Source of the DNA: Terriglobia bacterium
Lineage (GTDB): Bacteria; Acidobacteriota; Terriglobia; Bryobacterales; Bryobacteraceae
Assembly: GCA_020073345.1 (NCBI GenBank)
Contig: JAIQFI010000019.1
Location: 1 to 64,000 of the forward strand
Direction of reading: 5' to 3'
DNA length: 64,000 nucleotides
The notes under the pieces are model-generated. The model saw nothing but the letters and a program-made list of their open reading frames with translations, ran no database searches and was not told the DNA's origin. Position numbers and translations under genes: made by a program. Shown piece by piece: positions 8,185 through 16,948 of this stretch. Within the stretch, counting starts at the first letter, position 1. Each line of letters begins with the position of its first letter.

Positions 8185-9244
8185 AGCATCCAAGTCTCGC
8201 CGCAGTTTCACGGATCACGCGCTGGTCCAACTGACGCTGATGCGGATGCGCGAGTTTATCCGCGAACCCGAAGCGCTGTTCTGGTCCATGATCTTTCCGC
8301 TCGCGCTGGCGGCGGGCCTGGGTATCGCGTTTCGCAACCGGCCTCCGGAAGTCCTCAAAATAGCAGCCGTCACTCCGCGCCTAGCCGAGGCTCTACGGCA
8401 GGAAAAGCTTCTGGACGTGATGCAACTGCCTCCCCAGTTGGCCGAGCAATTCGTTCGCACCGGCAAGGTCGCTCTCGCTGCCGAGCCGGCTGCCGACGGC
8501 AGCCCCAACGGAAGCATCGTGTACCGTTACGACGACACTAACCCGGAGGGCCGGCAGGCGAAGATGCTCGCCGACCAGGCGATCCAGCGCGCCTCCGGGC
8601 GCCAGGACCCAGTTACAGGAAGCGACCAGATCATGCGCGAGCCTGGATCGCGATACATCGATTTCCTGATCCCGGGCCTAATCGGAATGGGCATCATGGG
8701 CAACTCGATGTGGGGACCCGGATTTGCCATCGTGGACGCCCGGCGCAAGAAGCTGCTGAAGCGCATAGTGGCAACTCCCATGCCCAAGCATTACTACTTG
8801 CTGTCGTTCTTGCTTTGGCGGATGATCCTCTTGCCCGTGGACGTCGGAGTACCGCTGGTATTCGGAGCCTGGGTGTTCGGTGTTCCTCTCAGGGGATCGT
8901 TAATGACTCTTGCAGGCGTCAGTCTGCTCGCGACGCTGGCGTTCACCGCCGGCGGAGTTTTGCTCGCCTCGCGGGTTCGGACCATTGAAGCCGGTTCGGG
9001 CCTGATGAATCTCACCATGGTGCCCATGTGGATCCTCTCGGGCGTGTTCTTTTCCTCGCAGCGGTTCCCGGATCTGGTACAGCCGGTGATTAAAGCTTTG
9101 CCGCTCACGGCAGCGATCGACGCGCTGCGGGCGAACATGCTGCAAGGAGCGGGTCTCGCGCAGATGGCTCCCCAGGCGGGTGTGCTGGGGGTGTGGCTGG
9201 TGGTGTGCTTCGGGCTCGCGTTGCGATTATTTCGCTGGCGGTAA
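8177..9244 (+). CDS. ABC-2 type transporter permease
   Basis: This protein of 355 residues has one N-terminal membrane segment (FWSMIFPLALAAGLGIAF, about residues 35-55), a periplasmic domain of about 120 residues, then five hydrophobic segments. This is the standard ABC2_membrane half-transporter layout that dimerises with the ATPase encoded just upstream. The 8-bp overlap with the ATPase gene shows coupling. Its 3' end overlaps the convergent parvulin gene by 18 bp, so no intergenic terminator exists here. The role is export of an unidentified substrate. Confidence 0.85.
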   Translation: MSEASKSRRSFTDHALVQLTLMRMREFIREPEALFWSMIFPLALAAGLGIAFRNRPPEVLKIAAVTPRLAEALRQEKLLDVMQLPPQLAEQFVRTGKVALAAEPAADGSPNGSIVYRYDDTNPEGRQAKMLADQAIQRASGRQDPVTGSDQIMREPGSRYIDFLIPGLIGMGIMGNSMWGPGFAIVDARRKKLLKRIVATPMPKHYYLLSFLLWRMILLPVDVGVPLVFGAWVFGVPLRGSLMTLAGVSLLATLAFTAGGVLLASRVRTIEAGSGLMNLTMVPMWILSGVFFSSQRFPDLVQPVIKALPLTAAIDALRANMLQGAGLAQMAPQAGVLGVWLVVCFGLALRLFRWR

Positions 9245-10114
9245 CTCGCCCTGCGTGCCGAAATACGCGTCGTTGTATACCACCGGCGTCTTGGCCTTCA
9301 GGGCTTCGATCGCCTTCTGCCCCATCTCCGGCCGGATCTTCTGCTGAATGTCCCCGCGCGCATCCTCAAAAGGCTTCGATTTGCGCTCCTCGATCAGAAT
9401 CAGGTGATATCCGTAGGCGGTCTTGATCGGTTCGGTAACTTGGCCCACGGGCGCTTTGAAAACCACTTCATCGAACTCCGGCACCATCTGCCCAGCGCCG
9501 AAAGTGCCCAAATCGCCGCCATTCTCGCCCGACCCGGTATCGTCGGATTCGGCTTTGGCTTGGTCGTCGAACTTGGCGCCCGCGACGATTTTGGCCCGTA
9601 CTTCCTTGGCCTTGGCGAGCGCTTCTTCGTCCGTCAAATCTTTGTGCCCCTCGCGGACCGGCACGCGCGAGCCCTGCATCCGAATCAGGATGTGCCGGGC
9701 CTTGACCTGGTCCCAGTCCTGCTTATGTGCGGCGTAGTAAGCCCGCAAGGAGGCTTCGTCGGGATCGCCAGCGGTCAATTCCTGATAGATCGCGTTTGCC
9801 AGGATCTGATCGGATTGCAACGCGATTTTCGCCTTGACCGCGGTCGACTGGTCGATCTTCCGCGCCCGGGCTTCCTGCGCCATCACCTTGAGCTCGGAGA
9901 GCTGCTCCGCCAGGCTTCGCCGTGCCGCGGGTGTCGTGAGCTGCGCCTGCTGCTGAGCCGGCAGGCTGGCGATGATGTCCTGGAACATCGATTGGGTGAT
10001 TTTTTCCGAACCAATCGTAAGCACCACCGGATCGGCGGACGCGGCAACTGCGGGAGACGCCTGTTGTCCCCACAGCGAAACGGCGCATATCAGCAGAAAG
10101 GCAAAGGATTTCAT
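9227..10114 (-). CDS. Exported parvulin-type peptidyl-prolyl isomerase (SurA/PrsA-like)
   Basis: The protein has 295 residues from the preferred start. A signal peptide (MKSFAFLLICAVSLWGQ) is followed by a SurA-N-like helical chaperone region (residues 25-140) and one parvulin domain (about 155-260) with VKARHILIR, GGDLGTFGAGQM and TAYGYHLILIEE. It should assist folding of secreted or outer-membrane proteins in the periplasm. An in-frame ATG lies four codons upstream at 10126. I prefer 10114 because the signal peptide begins there and a TATGCT box ends 7 nt before it, leaving no room for a leader. It converges with and overlaps the ABC permease gene by 18 bp. Confidence 0.85.
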   Translation of the reverse strand: MKSFAFLLICAVSLWGQQASPAVAASADPVVLTIGSEKITQSMFQDIIASLPAQQQAQLTTPAARRSLAEQLSELKVMAQEARARKIDQSTAVKAKIALQSDQILANAIYQELTAGDPDEASLRAYYAAHKQDWDQVKARHILIRMQGSRVPVREGHKDLTDEEALAKAKEVRAKIVAGAKFDDQAKAESDDTGSGENGGDLGTFGAGQMVPEFDEVVFKAPVGQVTEPIKTAYGYHLILIEERKSKPFEDARGDIQQKIRPEMGQKAIEALKAKTPVVYNDAYFGTQGELPPAK

Positions 10115-10166
10115 AAACTCAAGCATAGCAGCCCGATTTGAAGGGCTTAATCACGTTTCCATCTAC

Positions 10167-11831
10167 ATGTCTACCCCCTTCGGAGGCTCTTTCTTACTGG
10201 ATGCCCCGCCGGACGTGTTTACGCCCGAGGACTTCACGGCCGAGCATCGCGCCATCGCCAAAGCCACCGACGATTTTTGGACACGCGAAGTGGAGCCTAA
10301 TTTAGAAGCCATTCAGAACCAGGACTTTGCGGTCTTGAAGCGCACGTTGCGGAGGTCCGCGGAGCTGGGACTGATCGGCGTCCTGCTGCCCGAGCGTTAC
10401 GGCGGCATGGAGCTCGATCTGGTTTCGTCGATGATCGTGGCCGAAGGCATTGGTCCCGATGGTTCGTATGCCGCCTGCCATGGGGGCCAGGCGGGCATCG
10501 GCGCGCTGCCGGTCTTCTACTTCGGCACCGAAGAACAGAAGCAGAGATATCTTCCCCGGCTCGCTTCGGCCGAACTCATTGCTGCTTACGCGCTCACGGA
10601 GCCGCAGGCCGGATCGGACGCCCTGGCGGCGCGCACCCGCGCGGATCTCTCGCCCGATGGGACGCACTACGTGCTCAACGGCCAGAAGATGTGGATCACC
10701 AATGGCGGCATAGCGGACTTGTACACCGTGTTCGCCAAGGTGGGCGGCGAAAAGTTCACGGCGTTTCTGGTGGAACGAGCATGGGCAGGCGTTTCGCCCG
10801 GCGCCGAAGAAAAGAAGATGGGACTGAAGGGCAGCTCCACCACCGCGGTCTTTTTTGATCACGTGAAGGTCCCGGTGGAAAACGTCCTGGGCGAGATCGG
10901 GCGCGGCCATATCATCGCGTTCAACATCCTGAACATCGGGCGGTTGTCGTTGGCGGTGTCCGCGCACGGGAAGTGCCGTTCCGTGCTGGCGGGCGCCATC
11001 CGCTATGCCCAGGAACGCCGCGCGTTCGGAAAATCCATCTCCGAGTTCGGCCTGATCCAGCACAAGCTGGCCGAAATGGCGATTCGGATGTACGTGAATG
11101 AGAGCATGGCGTATCGCCTCATCGGGCACATCCAGGATTCAGGGCAGCCTCTGATGAAAGCCGGGGAGGAGTTCGCCGCCGAATGTTCGTTCCTCAAGAT
11201 CTTCGGCTCAGAGACGCTGGATTACGTGGTCGACGAAGCCCTGCAGATCCACGGCGGCTACGGCTACCATCAGGACTATCCAGTGGAGCGGGCGTATCGC
11301 GATGCCCGTATCAATCGCATTTTCGAAGGCACGAACGAGATCAATCGCCTGCTGGCCACCGGGATGCTCCTGCGTCGCGCCAAGAAAGGGGCGCTGCCAC
11401 TGGCCGGCGCGCTAAAGAATCTTTCGACTACGGCGACCGGGGATGTAGTGAAAAATGCGAAGAAGGTCGGGTTGTTCCTGTTGGCCGTCGCCTCGAAACA
11501 GTTCGGCGACTCTATCGAGGACCAACAGGAAGTCGTCGCCGGCATCACCGATGTCCTGATGAACGCATTCGCACTGGAATCCGCCACCGCGCGCGCACGG
11601 AAAACGGGCAAGGACAACGCCGCAGACATGACGGCTGTGTTCGCCGACGAGACCATGGAGAACATCAAGGCTTCCGCGAAAACCGTGCTGGCGGCCTGCT
11701 CGGAGGGCGACGCTCTGCGGACCAACCTGGCCCTGCTCCGCGGCTTGACTGCGTATGAGCTGGTGAATTCAATTGCGTTGCGCCGTAAGATCGCCGGCCG
11801 ATTGCTGCAAGCCGGGAAGTACGTCGTATGA
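10167..11831 (+). CDS. Acyl-CoA dehydrogenase with C-terminal extension
   Basis: This 554-residue flavoprotein carries the ACAD signatures: YALTEPQAGSDA, WITNGGIADLYTVFAKV, and GGYGYHQDYPVERAYRDARI followed by RIFEGTNEINR with the catalytic Glu. The core ends near residue 400. The extra 150 residues resemble the C-terminal extension of VLCAD/ACAD9-type enzymes, compared with about 380 residues for short- and medium-chain dehydrogenases. It catalyses FAD-dependent alpha,beta-dehydrogenation of an acyl-CoA and passes electrons to ETF. The start at 10167 is set by homology; the open frame runs further upstream into the divergent parvulin gene. The AtuA-like, small AtuA-like and enoyl-CoA hydratase genes follow on the same strand. 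Confidence 0.9.
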   Translation: MSTPFGGSFLLDAPPDVFTPEDFTAEHRAIAKATDDFWTREVEPNLEAIQNQDFAVLKRTLRRSAELGLIGVLLPERYGGMELDLVSSMIVAEGIGPDGSYAACHGGQAGIGALPVFYFGTEEQKQRYLPRLASAELIAAYALTEPQAGSDALAARTRADLSPDGTHYVLNGQKMWITNGGIADLYTVFAKVGGEKFTAFLVERAWAGVSPGAEEKKMGLKGSSTTAVFFDHVKVPVENVLGEIGRGHIIAFNILNIGRLSLAVSAHGKCRSVLAGAIRYAQERRAFGKSISEFGLIQHKLAEMAIRMYVNESMAYRLIGHIQDSGQPLMKAGEEFAAECSFLKIFGSETLDYVVDEALQIHGGYGYHQDYPVERAYRDARINRIFEGTNEINRLLATGMLLRRAKKGALPLAGALKNLSTTATGDVVKNAKKVGLFLLAVASKQFGDSIEDQQEVVAGITDVLMNAFALESATARARKTGKDNAADMTAVFADETMENIKASAKTVLAACSEGDALRTNLALLRGLTAYELVNSIALRRKIAGRLLQAGKYVV

Positions 11832-11849
11832 TCTGCGCGAAGGAAGAAA

Positions 11850-13220
11850 ATGATTCGGATTGCTAACGGGCAAGGCTTCTGGGGCGATTCCCTCGAAGCG
11901 CCCGTCGAACAGGTCCGCCGCGGCCCCATCGACTACCTCACCCTCGATTACCTGGCCGAGGTCACCATGTCCATCCTGCAAAAGCAACGGACGCGCGATC
12001 CGCAGGCTGGCTACGCCCGCGATTTCGTCGACCTGATCGCGCGCGTGCTCCCCGATCTCAAGGATCGCCGCGTGCGGGTGATCGCCAACGCCGGCGGTAT
12101 CAATCCCATGGGTTGTCGCGATGCTGTGTTGAATACAGCGCTGCGACAGAGCATACCTCTCAAGGTCGCCACTGTCACCGGCGACGATATCACCGACCGG
12201 CTGGACCAGTTCCTGAAGCGCGGTATCGAGCTCAAGAATATGGATACGGGCGAGCCGCTAAGCGCCATCCGTGCGCACGTCGAACGGGCCAATGTCTACT
12301 TCGGCGCGTTTGCCGTGGCTGAGGCGCTCGGTCTGGGCGCGGAAATCGTGATCACTGGGCGTGTGGCTGACGCCGCTCTCACGCTCGCTCCGATGATCCA
12401 CGAGTTCGGGTGGAAGGAAACGGACTGGGACAAGCTCTCGTCCGGCATTGTGGCGGGGCATGCGATCGAATGCGGCGCACAAGTCACCGGAGGAAACTGC
12501 CAGGTGGATTGGGAAACCATTCCCGACTTGGCCGACATCGGGTACCCCATTGTGGAAGCGGAACCAGACGGAACGTTTTCGGTCACTAAGCACGCGGGCA
12601 CTGGCGGACGAGTCACGGTCGCGTCGGTCAAAGAGCAGCTTCTCTATGAAATCGGCGACCCTGCACAGTACATCACGCCGGATTGCGTGGCCGATTTCAC
12701 TACCGTTCAGCTCGATCAAGCCGGGCCGGATCGTGTTCGGTTCAGCGGTATTGAGGGCCGTCCCGCCACGAATTACTACAAAGTCTCGATCAGCTACACG
12801 GCCGGGTTCAAGGCCATGGGGTCGCTGGTCTACACCTGGCCCGATGCGTATAAGAAAGCCCGCGCGGCCGACCAGATCCTGCGCCAGCGCCTGAACCGCC
12901 TGGGTCTGCGATTTGACGAGATCCGCACAGAGTTTCTGGGCGCGAACGCGTGTCACGGAATCCCGGCTGGCGAGCCCCAACCCGAGATTGAGCCGCATTT
13001 GCCAGAGGTGGTGTTGCGAGTCGGAGTGCGATCCGAGAATCGCGCCGCCGTGGATCGGTTCACGCGCGAGATTGCTCCGTTGGTGCTGAACGGGCCGCCG
13101 GGCGTGTCGGGCCTCGGCCTGGGCCGCCCCCGCGTGGAAGAAATCGTCGCGTTTTGGCCCGCACTGATCCCGAAATCCGAAGTCCGGCCGGAGGTGGCGA
13201 TATGGCCAAGCGAAAGCTGA
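11850..13220 (+). CDS. AtuA-like (DUF1446) acyclic terpene utilization family protein
   Basis: The 456-residue protein belongs to the DUF1446/AtuA family. It begins [13 protein letters not shown], continues with the conserved [13 protein letters not shown] segment, and has [14 protein letters not shown] and [10 protein letters not shown] in the middle. AtuA is needed for citronellol and geraniol catabolism in Pseudomonas, but its chemical step is unknown. Many homologues sit beside acyl-CoA carboxylases. Here the neighbours are an acyl-CoA dehydrogenase, the small AtuA-C-like protein and an enoyl-CoA hydratase, with no carboxylase. A Shine-Dalgarno-like AAGGAAG precedes the ATG at 11850. The next ORF begins 19 bp before this gene's stop codon. 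Confidence 0.85.
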   Translation: MIRIANGQGFWGDSLEAPVEQVRRGPIDYLTLDYLAEVTMSILQKQRTRDPQAGYARDFVDLIARVLPDLKDRRVRVIANAGGINPMGCRDAVLNTALRQSIPLKVATVTGDDITDRLDQFLKRGIELKNMDTGEPLSAIRAHVERANVYFGAFAVAEALGLGAEIVITGRVADAALTLAPMIHEFGWKETDWDKLSSGIVAGHAIECGAQVTGGNCQVDWETIPDLADIGYPIVEAEPDGTFSVTKHAGTGGRVTVASVKEQLLYEIGDPAQYITPDCVADFTTVQLDQAGPDRVRFSGIEGRPATNYYKVSISYTAGFKAMGSLVYTWPDAYKKARAADQILRQRLNRLGLRFDEIRTEFLGANACHGIPAGEPQPEIEPHLPEVVLRVGVRSENRAAVDRFTREIAPLVLNGPPGVSGLGLGRPRVEEIVAFWPALIPKSEVRPEVAIWPSES

Positions 13221-13516
13221 TTGAGATCGCGCATGCACGTTCCGGCGACAAAGGCGATCTGGTCAACATCGGCTTGATCGCGCGGAAGCCCGAGCATTAT
13301 CCGATTCTGGTCCGCGAAGTCACCGCTGATCGCGTGAAGCAACACTTTACCGGCGTATGCAAGGGCAAAGTGGAGCGATTTGAGCTGCCGAATCTGCGGG
13401 CCTTGAATTTCCTGCTGCACGAAGCGTTAGACGGCGGAGGAACCATGGCGCTCAAGGCCGATCCGCAGGGCAAGACCTATAGCACCGCGCTGCTACGGAT
13501 GGAGATTGATGCGTGA
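13202..13516 (+). CDS. Small AtuA C-terminal-domain protein
   Basis: This 104-residue protein matches the small ferredoxin-fold domain found at the C-terminus of long AtuA proteins. The diagnostic segment is [20 protein letters not shown], followed by [18 protein letters not shown]. In other genomes it is fused to DUF1446; here it is a separate gene overlapping the AtuA gene by 19 bp, so the two probably form one complex. The start at 13202 has a strong GGAGGTGG site just upstream. It overlaps the enoyl-CoA hydratase gene by 4 bp (GTGA). Confidence 0.85.
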   Translation: MAKRKLIEIAHARSGDKGDLVNIGLIARKPEHYPILVREVTADRVKQHFTGVCKGKVERFELPNLRALNFLLHEALDGGGTMALKADPQGKTYSTALLRMEIDA

Positions 13517-14262
13517 TTGAGTACGCCACAGCGGGAGGGGTCGCCCGCATCACGCTGAATCGGCCCGATAAGCGCAACGCGATCACCAGCGAAATGATGT
13601 CCGCCCTGCGCGACGCTCTGCAGCGCGCATCACATGACACCGCGATTCGCTTGCTGCTCATTCGCGGGGCGGGAAAAGACTTCTGCGCGGGTCTCGATCT
13701 GAGCGAAGTCCTGAAAAGCGCGGAAGACGCGGCAGCATCGCTCACCTCCGCGCGTCGGCTGGGCGACCTTTATATCGCCATGCGCCGCCATCCCAAGCCG
13801 ATCGTCGCGGCAGTGCAAGGGCGCGCGCTGGGCGGAGGCGCCGGTATCGCCACGGCATCTGATTTGATCCTCGCCACGGAATCCGCGCAATTCGGCTATC
13901 CGGAAGTGAAGCTGGGCTTCATTCCGGCGATCGTCACCACCATGCTGCGGCGAGCGGTGAACGAACGGCAGGCCATGGAGCTGGCTCTCACCGGCGAGCC
14001 CTTGAGCGCGCCCCGCGCCTACGCCATCGGTCTGATCAACCGCGTAATTCCGGATGCCGAGTTCGACTCCGAAGTCGAGCGCTACATTTCTGCCCTGGCT
14101 GAAAACTCCGCCACGGCCATGAGCTTGAGCAAGACCTTGCTCTATAAGACGGACGGAATGAGCTTCGAAGAATCTATCGAGGCGGGCGTGCAGGCCAATG
14201 TTCAGGCGCGCGTGACGGACGATTTCAAGCGCGGCGTCGAGCGCTTCCTAAAGAAATCATGA
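13513..14262 (+). CDS. Enoyl-CoA hydratase/isomerase family protein
   Basis: This 249-residue crotonase-fold enzyme has the oxyanion-hole segments FCAGLDLSEV and QGRALGGGAGIATASDLILA, then SAQFGYPEVKLGFIPA with the expected PE motif. It should hydrate or isomerise an enoyl-CoA, or act as a methylglutaconyl-CoA hydratase in leucine or terpene degradation given the AtuA context; the specificity is inferred. The start is GTG at 13513, overlapping the previous stop codon by 4 bp. It is the last gene of the acyl-CoA dehydrogenase cluster, and its stop codon overlaps that of the convergent Nramp-like gene by 6 bp. Confidence 0.85.
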   Translation: MIEYATAGGVARITLNRPDKRNAITSEMMSALRDALQRASHDTAIRLLLIRGAGKDFCAGLDLSEVLKSAEDAAASLTSARRLGDLYIAMRRHPKPIVAAVQGRALGGGAGIATASDLILATESAQFGYPEVKLGFIPAIVTTMLRRAVNERQAMELALTGEPLSAPRAYAIGLINRVIPDAEFDSEVERYISALAENSATAMSLSKTLLYKTDGMSFEESIEAGVQANVQARVTDDFKRGVERFLKKS

Positions 14263-15507
14263 CGTTCCTCGCATCATGTCCTGGATGGACAACGCCACCA
14301 GTGCCATGGTCAGGCCGATCATCAACGCCACGGCCGCCCAGGAAACAAAGTTGTAGAAACGTGAGTTAGTCCACTCATGCATCAGCTTCTTCTTATTGAT
14401 CAGTAGCGTCATGAAGATGAGCACGATGGGAAGCAGCACGCCATTGATTACCTGTGAGAACAGGATCATCTTCACCAGCGGGAATCGTGGCCACATGACC
14501 ACTGCTCCGCCTATGACGATAAGCAGCGTGAACAACCAGTAGAAGATCGGCGCTTCGCGGAAACGACGGTTGACGCCAGATTCAAACCCCAAGCCTTCGC
14601 ACACCGAATAAGCCGTCGAAAGCGGCAAAATGCAGGCGGCGAACAGCGACGCATTGAAGAGCCCGGCGGCGAACAGCAATTTGGCGTATTGCCCGAACGG
14701 TTCCAGGGCCAGGGCCGCGTCGGCGGGGGTCTGGAGATCCCGCGGCGCAGCCTCGTAGATGGTGCTCGCGCAGGCCACGATGATAAAGAACGCAATCACC
14801 GACATGGCTATGCAGCCGACGATCACTTCTATCCGCGACTCTTTGTATTCCTTGGCCGTCACTCCCTTTTCCACCACCGCGGCTTGCAGGTAGAACTGCA
14901 TCCAGGGCGCGATGGAGGTGCCCACCATCCCGATCAGCATGTATATATATGCGCCCTGCAACATCAGTACGGGCCGAACGCTGTATATGGCTGCTTGTTT
15001 CCAATCCGGTTTCACCAGAATCGCGGAAACGATGTAGGCGACGTAGACCACGCAGGCGAACAAGAAGATCTTCTCCACAGAGGCATAACTGCCCTTGACC
15101 ACCAGCAGCCAGACGGCAGCGGCGCCCAGCGGCACGCTCACGTATCTCGGGATGTGAAAGATCTCGAGCGACCCCGCGATGCCGGCGAAATCCGCAATCA
15201 TATTGGTCAGGTTGGCCAGCACCAGCACCGCCATCACGACGAACGTCATGCGAAGGCCAAACTCTTCGCGAATCAGATCGGAGAGGCCTTTGCCCGTCAC
15301 CGCGCCCATGCGCGAGCACATCTCCTGCGTGACGATTAGAAGGAGAGTGATCGGAAGCAGGGTCCACAGCGGAAGGTAGCCGTACTTAGCGCCGGCCTGC
15401 GAGTAGGTGAGAATGCCGCCCGCGTCGTTGTCCACCATGGCGGTGATGAAACCCGGGCCGATGACCGCAAAGAAAATGGCGATATGGTAGCGGAGGCGTT
15501 TCCACAT
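14257..15507 (-). CDS. Divergent Nramp-family divalent cation transporter
   Basis: This 416-residue protein has about eleven membrane segments and the Nramp fold. The metal site differs from classical MntH/Nramp. The TM1 motif DPGN is replaced by DNDAGG (Asp26, Asn27, Asp28), and the TM6 motif MPH is replaced by APW (Ala200-Trp202). The TM6 methionine is what selects for Mn2+/Fe2+ over Mg2+/Ca2+, so its loss suggests a different ion, as in the Nramp-related magnesium transporters. The upstream gene, 18 bp away, encodes a soluble MgtE_N/CBS protein, which also points to Mg2+. A GGAG site precedes the ATG at 15507. The fold is clear; the ion is inferred. Confidence 0.85.
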   Translation of the reverse strand: MWKRLRYHIAIFFAVIGPGFITAMVDNDAGGILTYSQAGAKYGYLPLWTLLPITLLLIVTQEMCSRMGAVTGKGLSDLIREEFGLRMTFVVMAVLVLANLTNMIADFAGIAGSLEIFHIPRYVSVPLGAAAVWLLVVKGSYASVEKIFLFACVVYVAYIVSAILVKPDWKQAAIYSVRPVLMLQGAYIYMLIGMVGTSIAPWMQFYLQAAVVEKGVTAKEYKESRIEVIVGCIAMSVIAFFIIVACASTIYEAAPRDLQTPADAALALEPFGQYAKLLFAAGLFNASLFAACILPLSTAYSVCEGLGFESGVNRRFREAPIFYWLFTLLIVIGGAVVMWPRFPLVKMILFSQVINGVLLPIVLIFMTLLINKKKLMHEWTNSRFYNFVSWAAVALMIGLTMALVALSIQDMMRGTS

Positions 15508-15525
15508 GTTCGGGAGGCTCCATGG

Positions 15526-16767
15526 TTACTTCTCCCGCAAAACCGAGATGATATCGTCGGCCGTGATCACGCCGGTCAATTTCCCCTCTTCATCCACCAC
15601 GGGGAGCGCCAGCAGATTGTATTTGTCGAACAGTTCGGTGATGCGGTCCCGGTGCTCGCTGACGGGCACGTCAATCAGTGTCTCGACCGCAAGCGACCGC
15701 AACGGCGTCGCGCCGTCGTGCAGAAACAGCCGCGCCAGGGGAACCACGCCCGTCAGACGCTCCCCGGAATCCACCAGAAATAGCGTATTCAATGTCTCCA
15801 TCAGCTCTTCGTTGCTCTTAAGCGCCTGGATGGCATCTTCGACGGTAGCCGTTTCCTGAAGCGCCACGTACTCCGTATTCATCAAGCCCCCCGCGGAATC
15901 TTCTTTGAACTCGAGCAGCTCGCGGACCTCTTGCTTGGGCTCGTGTTCCATCTCCTCGAGGATCCCCTCGCTGGTCTCCTGCTCGAGTTCGCCTAGTATG
16001 TCCGCGGCCTCGTCCGGGGCCATCTCTTCCACGATCTCGGCCGCTTTTTCCGTTTCGAGCGATTCCAGAATGCTGGCCTGGATGTCCGGATCCACTTCCG
16101 AGAGAGCGTCGGCCGCCACTTCACTGTCGATATTCTCGAAGATTGCTTCGCGATGCTCAGGCGTCAAGTCTTCGACGATGTCGGCCAGATCCGCCGGGTG
16201 CATGTCTTCGAGCAGACGGTTGGAGATGTTGAGGCGCAGGCGCCGCTGCGGATCGGGCTCCAGAATGTTGCAAAATTCCCAGCGGATGGAATGAGGCGGG
16301 ATGCCCCCTTGTAGCCGCCGGATCCAGCGCGGCGGCAGAACTCCTTGAACCAGGCGGCGGAAGATCGCCCGCAGGCCGATATCCACGTCTAGCACCCACA
16401 GGACCTCGCCGCCGTCCGCCTGGTGGATTTCAAAGGTGACATCGGTCACGCGCACCACTTTGCGCCCCTGCGCATCGATGATTTGCTGGTCGAGAAGGTC
16501 ACGGACCACGCGCAGCATGTATTCGTCAGAATGATACGGAGTCAGGATCTCGTCACGCAGGTGGAGCCCGTCGAGTGAAATGGAGCGAACCTGATCGTGG
16601 CGGACCGTGAGCCAGGCCGCGCCGCTGCCGATCAGATAGCGATCGACGCGGACCGGGTCCAGCGGGGGCACGATGGCGGCGTCTTTAACCACACCGAGAG
16701 TGCGCCCCTTGAGGTCAAAGACCTTGAGGCCGAGCAGCTCGGTGAAGAACAGCCTTTGATCTGCCAT
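15526..16767 (-). CDS. Soluble PRC-barrel / MgtE_N / CBS regulatory protein
   Basis: The 413-residue protein has no membrane segment. Residues 5-80 and 85-165 look like two PRC-barrel units (KVFDLKGRTLGVVKD; VVRVTDVTFEIHQ). Residues 190-290 form the superhelical MgtE N-domain (LLEDMHPADLADIVEDLTPE and repeats). Residues 295-413 hold two CBS domains ending LPVVDEEGKLTGVITADDII. In MgtE the N and CBS domains sense cytoplasmic Mg2+ and gate the channel, but the MgtE pore domain is missing here. The Nramp-like gene lies 18 bp downstream in the same operon, so this is probably its Mg2+-sensing gate or adaptor. That function is inferred from architecture and context. Confidence 0.85.
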   Translation of the reverse strand: MADQRLFFTELLGLKVFDLKGRTLGVVKDAAIVPPLDPVRVDRYLIGSGAAWLTVRHDQVRSISLDGLHLRDEILTPYHSDEYMLRVVRDLLDQQIIDAQGRKVVRVTDVTFEIHQADGGEVLWVLDVDIGLRAIFRRLVQGVLPPRWIRRLQGGIPPHSIRWEFCNILEPDPQRRLRLNISNRLLEDMHPADLADIVEDLTPEHREAIFENIDSEVAADALSEVDPDIQASILESLETEKAAEIVEEMAPDEAADILGELEQETSEGILEEMEHEPKQEVRELLEFKEDSAGGLMNTEYVALQETATVEDAIQALKSNEELMETLNTLFLVDSGERLTGVVPLARLFLHDGATPLRSLAVETLIDVPVSEHRDRITELFDKYNLLALPVVDEEGKLTGVITADDIISVLREK

Positions 16768-16948
16768 CTATGGCCCAATCCCATACTTTGCTTGTATACG
16801 CCAGAGCCCGCGCCCGGCTTGCGCAAGGTCGCGACGCGCTATTTTCACTATGCCCGATGCCGCACAATGGCGCAAGTATTTTCGTCAAAAATATGCGAGC
16901 CTTGTGATCGTGGCAATTCCGCAAATCGGCCCCCAGTCCCAACCTTCC

